Shown here: piece by piece, positions 10,597 through 21,905 of the stretch
Layout of the letters: the number at the start of each line of letters is the position of its first letter
How positions within the stretch are numbered: the stretch's first letter is position 1
Source: Siphonodentalium dalli
Lineage: Eukaryota; Mollusca; Scaphopoda; Gadilida; Siphonodentaliidae
DNA: 64,000 nucleotides
Assembly: GCA_032622095.1 (NCBI GenBank)
Contig: CP136064.1
Coordinates: forward strand, 176,842,247-176,906,246
Reading direction: 5' to 3'
Position numbers and translations under genes: made by a program
Notes under the pieces: model-generated
Databases searched by the model: none
Seen by the model: only the letters and a program-made list of their open reading frames with translations
Told to the model about the DNA's origin: nothing

Positions 10597-11328
10597 AAAT
10601 GGTAATTGTCTTTTTTTGCTAACATTAAATTAAATTAAATAAATTAAAGGGATATACTGTACCCAAAATGTTGTTGTTGGTTTCTATAGTCTCCGAGTCG
10701 GAGAATAAGGTAACAATTTTTCCATTATTTGAAAATCTGTTGAGTACGAAGTAGTGTTACGGATGGCAAATTTACCGGAATGCAAAAATACAAATTGTCG
10801 TTGTCGAGTCATTTTTGCCACGGTACAGTTTTTAACCAAATAAACCAAATAAAAGTTATATTATATGCATACTAGTCCCATATCCTCATTTGAGTTATTG
10901 TAACGTCACTAGTCAGTTAGTGGCTTGAGTTTTCTCCCCGTATCATCATTATATTTAAACGATCGTGTGCGCGATCGGTTTAACAATCCAGTATCCCTCA
11001 ATTACTTTACGTCTTGTACACGGAAATTCGTAATTTAGTTGACGCCATTTTATGGCTCCAGTCATAAATTCAATTTATATCAAATTATTAACTTTTAAAT
11101 TATTAAATTTTAAGATAGCCTATTAACCCGAGCGTTTACACAATACATCTTCGACTCAAATTACTTATGTTTCTATATATTATCGATATTACATCGTTGT
11201 TATCACCGGAAATTTAATGAAAATGGCGTACAGTACCCCTTTAAGTAAAATACAGTGAAATTTTTTAAATTGTTGTTTATTACATTTTTGCGCACGTTGG
11301 CATCTCTCTGACTGCATTCTAGTTGTAG
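10597..11328 (+). repeat. Interspersed repeat, copy split by a TTAA insertion
   Basis: Parts 10597-10647 and 11241-11328 together match 4691-4822. The split falls exactly at a duplicated TTAA. Confidence 0.85.
10648..11240. mobile_element. Non-autonomous TTAA-flanked element (MITE family A), 593 bp
   Basis: It is flanked by TTAA at 10644-10647 and 11241-11244. The ends are imperfect inverted repeats: left AGGGATATACTGTACCCAAA, right (reverse complement) AGGGGTACTGTACGCCATTT. It has no ORF of note. The uninterrupted copy of the host repeat at 4691-4822 carries a single TTAA, which proves insertion with a 4-bp duplication. TTAA duplication is the hallmark of piggyBac-type transposases; the source transposase is not in this window. 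Confidence 0.9.
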
Positions 11329-13173
11329 TATGTGTTCGAGCAGGTCATCACAATATTATTTTGGTGATAGGCTGCTAACAAACACCAATCTTGAACTTTC
11401 AGCTCAAAATGATCTCTTGATCTCTAAAGTCAAAATGGCCAGGTCCACACGTCCGCGCACCACTGTTGCTGGGTCACAGTAAATGGGTTGCATAGGATAC
11501 AGTTTGGCCAAATCTCTCTCGTTATTGCGCCTCCAAATGGTACTAGACTGCACCAATGTCTACTTTTACTACAAGCGGCAGCATTTGTTACAGCACATGG
11601 GGTCGTTATTATTTCCGGTGAAGTCGTGGGTAGCAATTCCTTCCCAATTCCCATTGCACATTCTGATACTATGAATTTATAACATGCTGGCCTCAATTAA
11701 GATATTAACAAATGGATGCTATGTCAATGTTATGTCATGTTTTTGATACATTCGTCGTTCACAACCACGTGGAGCATGGGCCTTCATTAGAGCAGCACTG
11801 CTACATGTATACTGGTTACAATCAACTAAATATTTCCCATAGGCGACAGTGTTAGGGTTAAGCCATGCCCACGATTCATTAACGTACTGAGCCAAACTTT
11901 AAATATGTTTGCGTGTATAACTCCACGTCGGAAATAAGTAGTAAAAAAAAAATGGTGCCTTACCATACTTATTCATGGAAATAAATTGGCATTTCCACAA
12001 CTACCCCCTTTTGTGCACAAAATTTCAGTATATAAAAATACCCCAAACCCTACCAAATTTGGCGACCAATGTAGCCGCTTGACGAACAATCCAACACAAA
12101 TGGCCGAGGAATTAACATAGCCTATGAATTTCTTTTTTCTTTCACATTAAACAACCGAAGATATTATACACCATTCAGCTGCCGGTATTTTTTTTATGCT
12201 GACTCGAGTGACAAATGCCAAGGGGGGGGGGGGGTATTTTCAATTATTTAGTTGCTTATAACCTACTGAGTGTATCCACGTTATTTTTTGCTCGCGAACG
12301 GCACTGTACCAAGACACGGGTTCTTGACAACTCGAACTCCGAGAACTTCCCCGGAATATAATGTCATGTTCGCGGGTTTGGATTTTCACTCATCGATAAC
12401 CGGGGATGTTAGTTTTTGGACGTTTCGTTGTGTAATATATACAAACTGTTTGTCTGAAGCGTTACGTATATATGTATGACTAAAACTCAATCACTGTTCA
12501 TTGTCGATAACCCGCTAAAGGCATGTGATCTGTGTTAATTTACGAATAAGCCAAATTGAATGTCAGGCTTACAGGGTGATATAATGTTTTGTGTCACACG
12601 TATTAAATTTAAATTTAAAGGAATATATCGATATTTCAAATGAATAAACGCACTTATATGTCTCCGTAACACGGACTGGCATACAAAGCAGAACATTTAA
12701 GAACGTTTCTACCATGAATATACATCATAGATTATAAGCAACAGTCATAATATATTAGTTCAATAACTGACCGAAGTGTATATTTTGTATTATATAGAAC
12801 GTTTTAATCTTGCATGGATTTCAGACAGTGCATTGCTGGAATCAAATTATTACGATTTGAACGACGATGTTTACATATGTATATAACGTAAGATTTATCG
12901 ATATTGTACGTTTGATGCACTACGTGCATCAATTGCATGGACACACGAGCAGTCCAACCTTTCAGAGTTGTTTATCCACAATGTATTAACACATGCCGCA
13001 CGCGGCCAAATGCATGGAGCTCTCGGGTTAGGCGCAACATTTCAAACCATACATGTATCTGCATGGGGCTGCGGCTGACGCAGTTAAACGCATCCGATTT
13101 CAAAAGACAGTATGAAATTAATAGTCATGGTATTAGCACGAACCTGTAATGGCTTCTACCACGAAGTTAATAT
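11329..13173. other. Non-coding DNA
   Basis: Short ORFs around 11430-11700, 12270-12479 and 12937-13149 show no domain and are probably chance. There is a run of 13 G at 12222-12234. I see nothing else. Confidence 0.45.
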
Positions 13174-13250
13174 TTAAAGGTACTCAATCCGACCAGAGGG
13201 TCCCCAGATAATCAAGTTACAACAACAACAACAACAACAATTCCATAATT
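13174..13250 (+). mobile_element. MITE family B, truncated left end
   Basis: TTAA (13174-13177) is followed by AGGTACTCAATCCGACCAGA, then GGTCCCC and a (CAA)n tract. These match the left end of the full copies at 37269 and 60537. No right end is visible. Confidence 0.7.
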
Positions 13251-13501
13251 TGTAACTATTTCCTGATTAGTCTGTCAACCAGCCCATTATCTAACATATT
13301 ACATACCACTTATGTTAATCTGCTGGAGCAACTTCTATTATACTAAACTAGCTGAAACAGGCTCCCTATATTCAGCGTCGAAGAGACCTGTGGCCCTCTT
13401 TGTGTGATTTCGCGCACATTTTGGTCTTTATAGACAGAGCCTTTATTCAGCGGCAGCCCCTTTAGCGCTTCAAGCACATTTTGATCGTTCGTTATTTGGA
13501 A

Positions 13502-15505
13502 ATGGACTCCAAGGATTGTGTAGAGATCCCATCGAGATTATGCATAGGATCATATGTGCTCAAAGTGTTTTCTGATAAAACTAAAATGCAATGTAAACAT
13601 TGCGATGACCTGCATTTCCCCGCGTTTGTGTGTGAACAGGCCAAGGAAGCTAAAAATAGATGTGGGCGTTGTTATAGCCAAGGGAAACCCCGGTATGGAT
13701 ATGTATATGAAACCATGTGTCGGTGCAGGTCGAAATTTAAAGTGCTCTTCGTAAATGCAAGGCTACAACCGAACAGTTGAAAGCAGATAAGCTTGCGCAC
13801 GACTACGAGTGTAAACAGTTTGGGGATTTCTGGAAAAAAGTGTCCGGGCGTAACGCATGTGGAAACGCATCTACTATTGGTGGAATATCCGGTGATTCCG
13901 AAATAGCTGATATGTGGAAAAGTCACTTTCATGGTATAATGAGTTATCAGTGCAGAGATATTCTTGAATCCGATACAATAAACTATACATGTGATAGTGA
14001 AAAGGGTAACACAACTATAATATTTTCTGAGGACGACATTCGTATTGCCATCAATAAACTGGAAAAGGGTAAGTCAGGCGGTCCTGACGGAATTTCTCCT
14101 GAACACATCAAATACTGTCAATGAAATTATTTGTAAATATATGTGTCATCTGTTCAATGCAATGATAATACACGGACATCTTCCGGACAAATTGCTCGAA
14201 GTGACATTAATTCCAATTGTTAAAAACAAATAAAAAAACATTTCAGATAAAGACAACTACAGGCCAATAGCCCTATCGTGTGTTTTGTCGAAAATTTTAG
14301 AGAACGCAATACTAAATAAATGTTCGGAAAAACTGCTAACAACAGACAATCAGTTCGGTTTCAAACCAGGACACTCGACTGACGGATACTATACATCTAG
14401 GAATACACCTGTATTTGTTTGCTTTATGGATGCCAGTAAAGCGTTTAACAGAGTTGACCACAGCGTGTTATTTGAAACGCTTGAAAGTCGAGATGTTCCC
14501 AAGCAGATTATTAGTCTGCTGTCAGTGTGGTTCAAAAAACAACTGTTTTATGTTCGCTGGGGTTCGGTATATTCATCTGGCTTCCACCCTACCAGCGGTG
14601 TAAGACAGGGAAGTATACTAAGCCCTCTCTTATTCAATGTATATACGGACAATTTGAGCAGGAATTTGAATGGAACCAACATTGGATGCATGATTGGCTC
14701 AAAACTATTGAACCACCTAGCATACGCCGATGACATGTGTTTGATGTCTCCATCTGTGATTGGTCTTCGTCGCCTATTGCGTGTGTGCACTAATGAGGCT
14801 GACAGATTAAACCTTAGTTACAACACCTCCAAAACTGTCGCCATAGCCTTCATTCCTAATTCCATGCCTATTGGCATTCTTCCAAAACTGAATCTCAATG
14901 GTAACGATCTTACCTTCGTTGATAGTGCCAATTATCTTGGACACGTTATAAAAGACGACCTATCTGACGACGGCAACATACAACGTCAATATCGGGCTAT
15001 TTGTCTCAGAGCTAATATATTGTTAAGAAACTTTTCAAAATGTTCGCAAGCTGTTAAATCATTTCTTTTTCAGACATACATTTCTCCTTTATATTGTTGC
15101 CAGCTGTGGTCGAATTTCAAGAAAATTACTTTAAATAAGCTAAATGTATGTTACAATAATGCATATAGACTATGTATGGGTTATGACAGAAGATGCAGTG
15201 CTAGTGCTATGTTTGTGAATGATAGAGTGTTGTCTATGCCAATGTTGAGACGAAAGTTTGTGTATGGTTTTCGTGAAAGGGTGAGCAAGTCGAATAACTG
15301 TGTTTTATCTGCAATAATGGGGTCAGATATATTATACACGTCTGATCTGATAATATATTGGAACGAATTATTGTATACATAAGTCCACTGTTGTAAATTT
15401 GTGCAGCAATATGCCATGGTAACACTATAATTGACATGTTGTATATACCTTAATAACTTATGTAAATTCAAATAATATAGACACAATTGTCTGAAAAAAA
15501 TAAAG
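13502..15505 (+). pseudogene. 5'-truncated LINE (non-LTR retrotransposon) ORF2 remnant
   Basis: Reverse transcriptase motifs appear in order: KSGGPDGISPEHI (about 14070), DNYRPIALSCVLSKILENAI (about 14250), GFKPGHST, FMDASKAFNRVDHS (motif A, about 14424), SGVRQGSILSPLLFNVYTDNL (about 14600) and YADDM (motif C, about 14724). A thumb/C-terminal region follows to a stop at 15382. The upstream piece (13600-14124) corresponds to the linker between endonuclease and RT. The endonuclease itself is missing. The frame is broken near 13777 and again near 14124, and a TAA lies at 14231-14233. An AATAAA at 15499-15504 marks a plausible 3' end. The clade is not assignable by eye. Confidence 0.85.
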
Positions 15506-15937
15506 ATATATATAGCAAGTATCACAAAAGCTATCAATGCGAGAGTGAAATAGTGTGCAGGGTTTGTCTAAAACCAGGTCACCGCGCATCTGAATCTGCA
15601 TGCGAAGGGCGATTACTACGCAATAGTGATCGTGAACGAGTGAGCAGAATTCAGCAGCAAATACCACTTGTATCAGAAATTGTGCATTCGAACACCGAAT
15701 AATTCTCGCGTGACGACATTAACAGTGGTCCGTGGTGTGTCAATCAGCTCAGGCAATCAAAACCGAACGCACCTGAGCTGAATCTAATAGATCTGGAACA
15801 CGAGACAATGGGCAATGACGAGCCGATGAGTACTCAAGTCGACAATGTTGACAATGACACACTGATCGAGAAGGACATTCAGGCCGATGATAAACATAAC
15901 AGTGATGGAAATAAAAACAAAGACGAAGAAGCAAACA

Positions 15938-16547
15938 TCTAGAATATGCCCAACCGGCCTGGAGTCCACATTTAAAGAAAGACATTGAAATGCTCGAAAA
16001 AGTCCAAAAAAGATTCACAAAACTAATACCAGAATTAAAAGAACTACCATATGAAGAAAGACTAAAGAAGCTAAATATACCAACACTTAACTACAGAAGA
16101 ATAAGAGGAGATATGATAGAATGCTTCAAGATATTTAACACCTATGATCCGGAAGTGAATGACATATTAAGAAGAAGCACCGAACTCCGAACCAGAGGAC
16201 ATAATTATAAATTATTCTTGGAAGGAGCAAACAGGGATGTGAGGAAATACTCATTTAGCCTAAGAGTGGTGGAGCCATGGAATCATCTAGCAGAAGAAGT
16301 CGTCTATGCAGAAGACATGAATTCATTCAAAAACAATCTCGATTACCATTGGCAGGACCAAGAGATTAAATTAAATTTCAAGGCTGAATTGAGGCTGACA
16401 GACCCTGATACGATCAATCAAAAAAAAAAAAACAATGCAGGAGAGTTCGGAGAAATAGAAGATGAAGAATCAGAGGTGGATATAGTGGCATCTATAGAAG
16501 CCAGCGTCCACTAACAACATAAGGTTACATAAGGTAAGGTTAGGTAA
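15938..16547 (+). mobile_element. CR1-like LINE, 3'-end fragment (C-terminal ORF2)
   Basis: The ORF, open from about 15938 and ending at 16514, has the C-terminal signature of CR1-type ORF2: WSPHLKKDIEMLEKVQKR, LPYEERLKKLNIPTLNYRR, GDMIECFKIF, KYSFSLRVVEPWNHLAEEVV and a final NNLDYHW. A short A/G-rich tail of AAGGTTA-like repeats at 16515-16547 suits a LINE 3' end. The fragment is 5'-truncated, as is usual for target-primed insertion, and it interrupts the ORF1 reading frame described at 15520-18756. Confidence 0.85.
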
Positions 16548-16773
16548 ATGATATTGAAAACGCCAGCAACACTGGAGATGAGTTGAATGAGGAGCATTGG
16601 TCTGTGAAGGCTGTTATTCTGGGCGCAAGTAATTGCGGTGGTTTGAAGTTAGGGAGAGACGACATGAGGATCTATCAGTATTCTGGAGCAAAGTATGCTG
16701 ATATACAAATGTTATTAGACCAAGTGAGAGCCGACAAGTCAGTTAGCAGATTCGCTGTGAAGAAAGTCACACT

Positions 16774-18312
16774 CAAGGGGGTGTTTATACATTACCCGGC
16801 GAAGATCGCATTCGCTTTAGCCGGCAGCGATAACAATAGAGTGTTTATACTTCGCCGGATAAGAATTACGGCTATCCGGATACTCAGCTATACGGTTTTC
16901 AACTTTTGGAAAAAATGGTTTAGTACAAGAACCTGATTGTCGTATGGATTCTAATTCGCTCTGCGGTTAAGTTAGATGTTTATCTGGGGTCATGCCGTCA
17001 TGGGTGATTTCCTTTCACCAATTAACTCGAACAATTTTATTGTGCAATCGCTGATAGACCAGCCCGCTTTTCACCTGTGTATATATTGGTCAGTGTGCCA
17101 GTTTGATTGTCTCTAATCAGCTGTCAGGTCGGTGGTCACGCACCTTGGTTATAAGCTATTATTATAAATACTAACCGATGATGGTACACGTACTCTGCAT
17201 GTGCATGGTACATTTGTTGCGCATTCGAGGGAATTAATTCATGTACATGTATGTCCATATATATATATGGAGGAAATGGGATGGCACGTTTCTATGGATT
17301 CAAACTTAATGGAAAATTAGTTCAATAATCTAAATCTGAGTGTGGGACTGTTCATCTTTGGAATTTATCGACCGACCGTGGTTATGGCAGGTGTGAGAAT
17401 TTTTTTTAATCTGAACCCTGAAAATTGCAAAACCCTAGCATTCAGCCTTAATATTTCCAATTGTTGGACATTTTCCAAACTTGACGCACCTCTAATAAGG
17501 TTGGATCATTTCCAACTGATGGTCATTTCAGTCCAACAATTTGGTAAAAAAATAAGCAAATGTTGCCTAAAGAAATCACCAATAACAAATTGTTGAAAAT
17601 AAAACTACGAGAACAATTTCAACATATTGCTGGTGTCAAATGTCCAACTATTGCCGTGTCAGGTATGAAATTTCCAGCTTTTGAATATTTTGATTAAAGT
17701 TGGGATGAGACACCCCATCGCCACGGCCCTATATACATGGACATGGTGAACGCCCGAGTAAAATGAAAAACATATTTTATTGTATAATGTGCAAACGGAA
17801 AATGTGTCACATTTGATTCGCGATGTTGAAACTTATATATATAATATAAAATCCAATCCGACTGATTAGACACCAATTTGTAGATGTATGCGACGAAAAG
17901 ATCTCAAAACTGATAATTGCCATGCTTTTGGTGCGACACTCACTTCACAGGCTCTATATGAATCCAAACAAACCATTAACAATGTTTTTTAAATATCTAT
18001 AAAATTACCAATAGCAATACCTGAAAGTTTGAGTTGGATATTAATAATTTCAGCATTTCCATTTCTAAAAAGTTTCATTTCACTATACTGCCCAACCATA
18101 TCTCTAACAGGAAGCGGCTAGATGTTTACAGGTGTACAGCAATATCATATTGCAGTTCAGTGAGAACTAAAACGAAAACAATTAACAAGTAAAGGAGACA
18201 CATGAATATATGCGTATCTTCGCCGGCGATGTGTAAACACTCTGCCCAACCTTCGCCGGCTAACGGGTTCGCCGGGTAACGGCTTCACCGGCTATGTGTA
18301 AACGTCACCTTA
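16774..18312 (+). mobile_element. Non-autonomous DNA transposon (family E), 1.54 kb, complete copy
   Basis: The termini are imperfect inverted repeats of about 95 bp. The left begins AAGGGGGTGTTTATACATTA and the right (reverse complement) AAGGTGACGTTTACACATAG. Both contain repeated GTGTTTAYAC and CGCCGGCGAAG-type motifs. No transposase is encoded. It sits inside the SGNH domain of the retroelement ORF1, which defines its limits to within a few bases. A clean target duplication is not visible. The second copy (63055-64000, opposite strand) confirms the right end and at least 945 bp of the interior. Confidence 0.85.
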
Positions 18313-18752
18313 GGCACAAACGACATTATCGAGACACCTTCGGACTTGGAGGAAATAGAAATGAACATAAGTGATGGCCTGCAAGAAATTCAAGAGTATT
18401 TCACCTTTGCGCACATAAATGTGTGCAGCGTGCCTCCGCGGAAGGGATTAGGAATCAAGATGAAGGATCACAACTCCATGGCAGTGAAACTCAACAAATA
18501 CATGGATAAATATGCAAAACGTAGACCACACGTTACCTACATTGACATGGCGATGTTTCGAAATAAAGATGGCAATGCAGTTAAATCACTGTACAAAACT
18601 GATGAAAATTCCGGACTACACCTGAACGATTCCGGGCGAAAGAAACTTGTTGATTGTTTGGTGTCATGTTCAGAGTGCAGAGGGTTGAATAAGCGTGGTC
18701 GCCAGAATATGACCCCAACACCTGAGAGTCGGAAAAATGCGAAAACCCAGGA

Positions 18753-19976
18753 ATGATTCGAACTTGGACCACGGCCTGCATGTGTGCGCGAAATTTACGA
18801 AGCAAGTGCACCCCCAGCACAATTTTGTGCATTATACCACAAAATTGTGTGAAGGGTCATGCAGTGGATGTCCCAAGTCACTCAGTTATTGACCCCACAG
18901 CCACCAAAATAAATACTGAAAAATACACAGATATCACGGCAACATCAAATAGCTCTCAAAAATCTGTTTATGAAAACCTTTCAGGAAAATTGTATAACAA
19001 TTCGGTAAATCATGAAATTAACGTAGTTATTGGTAAAGTTACATGTGCAAACGATAATCCGAGTGACTTGGACCATTCTGACAGGCATATAAAAAATAAG
19101 TCTGAAGAAACAGACTATAGTTACTGTTGTTGTAGTACGAAAAGTGCTCACTCGTGTTGCCCACCAGGTCAATCTAAGTACCCAGACAATCTGACCCACA
19201 TATCAGACCGGTATATTGAAATCAGTTGTTTTGACGCCCACCGGAAACATCACGTGACGGGTAACGAGAGCAAAAACATTATAGAAACAGACAATACAAC
19301 GCTGCGCGCGTTTGACAAAAACAAGTCAGATTCAACTTTGAAAACAGACTGTAACGGCAATAATACTCCGACACCTGATGATAAATATTATAAAGCCACT
19401 AAAACGGCTAGTGATACATGTACCCCCTCAAATGAATTAATGCACGTCCGATGTGAGGAACATTGTAACTTGGATGGCAACCTGAGTGATGCACATCGTA
19501 TGGGTGAATCAAATACTTATGAAATGTATTGGACGAATAAGTGTGACAAATATGCAACTGGTGACAATATACTATCGCATACAATCGAGTCATCGGAAAC
19601 AAACTATAACGGTACGAGCAACGCTCACTCGTGTTTCCCAAGCAGTCAAAATAAGATCCCAGACAGTCTGACCCATATATCAGATCGTTCTTTATGCGAA
19701 TATAATTGTTGTGACGCCAATCAGATAAAACACGTGACTGGTAATATCCACAAGCGTATCGGAGAAACAGACAATACATTCTTTTGCGAACAAAACGAGT
19801 TTGAGCCCACCGTATTTATGGAAGCAGACTATAGCAAAATTAGTACCGATCCCAACAGCTGCGAATCACGGTACGATCCGAAAGACCTTAAAGTACATGA
19901 CGTTTTGAAAAGCATTCGAGAAGCTGTTGATATCGACGAAATGAACCATGATTTCATAATGAACATTGTGCGATAA
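18753..19976 (+). CDS. Orphan ORF with an internal duplication, overlapping the ORF1 stop
   Basis: The 407-residue ORF starts at an ATG whose last base and the preceding TG form the stop of the SGNH ORF (ATGA), as in coupled retroelement ORFs. It is Asn-, Asp-, Thr- and Cys-rich. A block of about 63 residues occurs twice, 159 codons apart (19146-19335 and 19623-19808), sharing AHSC, THISDR, HVTGN and ETDNT. The C-terminal part has DVLKSIREAVDID. A different frame continues from about 19979 to a stop at 20242 and ends in a short hydrophobic stretch, so a frameshift near 19970 may have shortened the protein. I recognise no domain. Its position suggests the N-terminal part of a LINE ORF2 whose endonuclease and RT are absent. 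Confidence 0.5.
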   Translation: MIRTWTTACMCARNLRSKCTPSTILCIIPQNCVKGHAVDVPSHSVIDPTATKINTEKYTDITATSNSSQKSVYENLSGKLYNNSVNHEINVVIGKVTCANDNPSDLDHSDRHIKNKSEETDYSYCCCSTKSAHSCCPPGQSKYPDNLTHISDRYIEISCFDAHRKHHVTGNESKNIIETDNTTLRAFDKNKSDSTLKTDCNGNNTPTPDDKYYKATKTASDTCTPSNELMHVRCEEHCNLDGNLSDAHRMGESNTYEMYWTNKCDKYATGDNILSHTIESSETNYNGTSNAHSCFPSSQNKIPDSLTHISDRSLCEYNCCDANQIKHVTGNIHKRIGETDNTFFCEQNEFEPTVFMEADYSKISTDPNSCESRYDPKDLKVHDVLKSIREAVDIDEMNHDFIMNIVR

Positions 19977-19978
19977 AG

Positions 19979-20242
19979 GCCGATGCACATTGTACAATAC
20001 CAAATGATGTTGTTATGGGTGACACAAATTCTTATGATATGAATTATATGTACATGCATGATTTGAACGTGAATGATGGTGACACAAAAACACATGTCAA
20101 TGACACTGTTGGACCAGCATATGCCCATTACAGTATATATGTTGACCGATCTCAATACGATGACACCGCTAGTGTTTCCAAACCACTATTAGTCGGATTC
20201 CTTATGTCATTTTGCATTTTTGGTTTGTTAAAAGCGATCTGA
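19979..20242 (+). pseudogene. Possible frameshifted continuation of the orphan ORF
   Basis: This frame is open across the preceding stop. It has similar Asp/Asn/Tyr-rich composition with two GDT(N/K) segments and ends in a roughly 18-residue hydrophobic stretch before TGA. It is linked to the upstream ORF only by composition and adjacency. Confidence 0.3.
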
Positions 20243-20335
20243 AAACGGATTATGTATGCCTAGTAGGTGTGTTTTCAGGATTCACTTGTTTCCATTCTTG
20301 AATTTTGGCGGGTCTGCCTAAATTGGGGTCAACAG

Positions 20336-20725
20336 AATTTAGAGAGCGTTTCGTATTTATAGAAAACGATAGATGGTGCCATCTGGCATATGGTGATCGG
20401 TGTTATTTGAAACTTCTCCAAACTACTAGATATGACTGTTACATGTATTTTTGAAAATTTTGATGTGATCGGTTCATTCTTGTTGGCTACAGTTATGATC
20501 AAAATTTAACACTGAGTCCTATGGAGATTATAGTACTTTGGATAAATGGCGCCATTTTGCGTATTATGATATGCGCGTACTGATATTTCTAAAGAATACT
20601 AAGTATGAAACACAGACGTAGTTTTTAAAAGAGTGGATGTGATCAGATGATTCTTGCTGGGTACAGTTGCGATCAAAATTTAACACTTAACCCTATGGAG
20701 AATTTCGTGTTATGCGTTGATTGTA
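20336..20725. repeat. Diverged tandem repeat, period about 174 bp
   Basis: The string GATCAAAATTTAACACT recurs at 20497 and 20671 within longer similar blocks (CTACAGTT/GTACAGTT before it, CCTATGGAGA after it). A weaker third unit may precede it. No coding. Confidence 0.7.
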
Positions 20726-21404
20726 ATATCACTTATTGGCAATCGTGAGCAAATATATATGTAGACTAACACTCGTGTTTGACCCACTGTAACTATCCGT
20801 GATTTAATAGATGCAATTAATACATGATATAGTTATGCCTCAAGATACAGTTATTGGCAAAAGTAAGTGTCGAATGGTTTTGTAATTTCCATAATATGCA
20901 GTCTGTTGAATCAAACGAACATATTCACAACAAGACTGTTCACGATGTGATTACATATTATATTATTGTTTTATTTGATACTTGTATGTCTTGTTGTCCA
21001 TTGACTAGTTTTTAAAACCACATCGTTGATCATAACGGGATGTAGTGTCACAAATAGACATGTATATAGATTGTAGTTGTCATTAACTCAATCGTTGTCA
21101 TCGGAGTCTATCCCCCATGCACTGAGAAAATCTGTGTTTTCGCAGGATTTGTGCTACTGATAAATGGACATTTCGGTGCAGCTGAGATCTTTGCTATAGC
21201 GGTATAGGCTTTGCTTTCATACTTCCCACGTCAGTTACATTTGGGCCAACTTCAGTACAGCGACTGAAACCCAACATTCACCATCAATATTCTGACCACA
21301 GTCAATTTCCACGCTTCGTGTATAGCTGTGAAAATCAAGTAAATTCGAATTTCCACTAAAGTAGAGCTTAATGGGTAAAATAGATATCAACCATTTGCGT
21401 TTCC
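20726..21404. other. Non-coding DNA, nothing recognised
   Basis: No ORF, hairpin or repeat stands out here by eye. Confidence 0.4.
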
Positions 21405-21905
21405 TGCAAATTCCCAGTAGGTTCTTAGTAACCGTTACTAAGGAGCTATCGGGATCGGTGACAAAGTATCCCGATCTTATAATGATCAGTGGCCTATGCA
21501 GAACATGGCTGCACAGTTAAAAGACATATATACATGTGCCCAACTTTGAACAAAACCAGCACCATGTGATTAGACACTGACTAAATTATGGCAATACCAA
21601 TGAATGATTAGCAACCGTTGTTAACCTTAAATAAGACTTATGGTTCACTTTGGCGGCCAGGTATATCTCAAATTTCACATTTCACACTGCATCGGAAACG
21701 CAAACGTTGAATTACGACCCTATCTGTTACAATTGCAATTTCTAGTGAATTCCCGGTAATTTCCTTGACTAAGTTTCTCGATCTTATAATGATCAATGGC
21801 CCATGGGGCACTAACATGTACAGTTTCATATCTGTGTCACCATTTCAACATAACCAATACCATCCGACTATAGACACTATCTAATTTACGGGAAAATGCC
21901 ACGGC
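21405..21905. repeat. Diverged direct repeat, period about 335 bp
   Basis: Blocks containing CGATCTTATAATGATCARTGGCC lie at about 21470 and 21778. Each is followed by a related stretch ending in an AGACACT..CTAA segment. Identity is low but the order of matches is conserved. Confidence 0.6.

Larger units (their letters stand above)
15520..18756 (+). pseudogene. Retroelement ORF1: zinc knuckle plus SGNH-esterase domain, interrupted by two insertions
   Basis: Three pieces make one gag-like ORF1. Piece 1 (15520-15941) has a knuckle C-x2-C-x4-H-x6-C (CRVCLKPGH) and one in-frame TAA at 15700. Piece 2 (16548-16773) has the SGNH block I, VILGASNC, with the usual GDS read as GAS. Piece 3 (18313-18756) has block III (LGTNDI) and block V (SGLHLNDSG), where the usual catalytic Asp three residues before His is Ser. 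CR1- and L2-type LINEs are known to carry an esterase-like domain in ORF1, so this is most likely the first ORF of a LINE. The gaps are filled by a CR1 fragment and a 1.54-kb DNA transposon. Without them the product would be about 360 residues. The stop TGA overlaps the ATG of the next ORF (ATGA). Confidence 0.75.
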
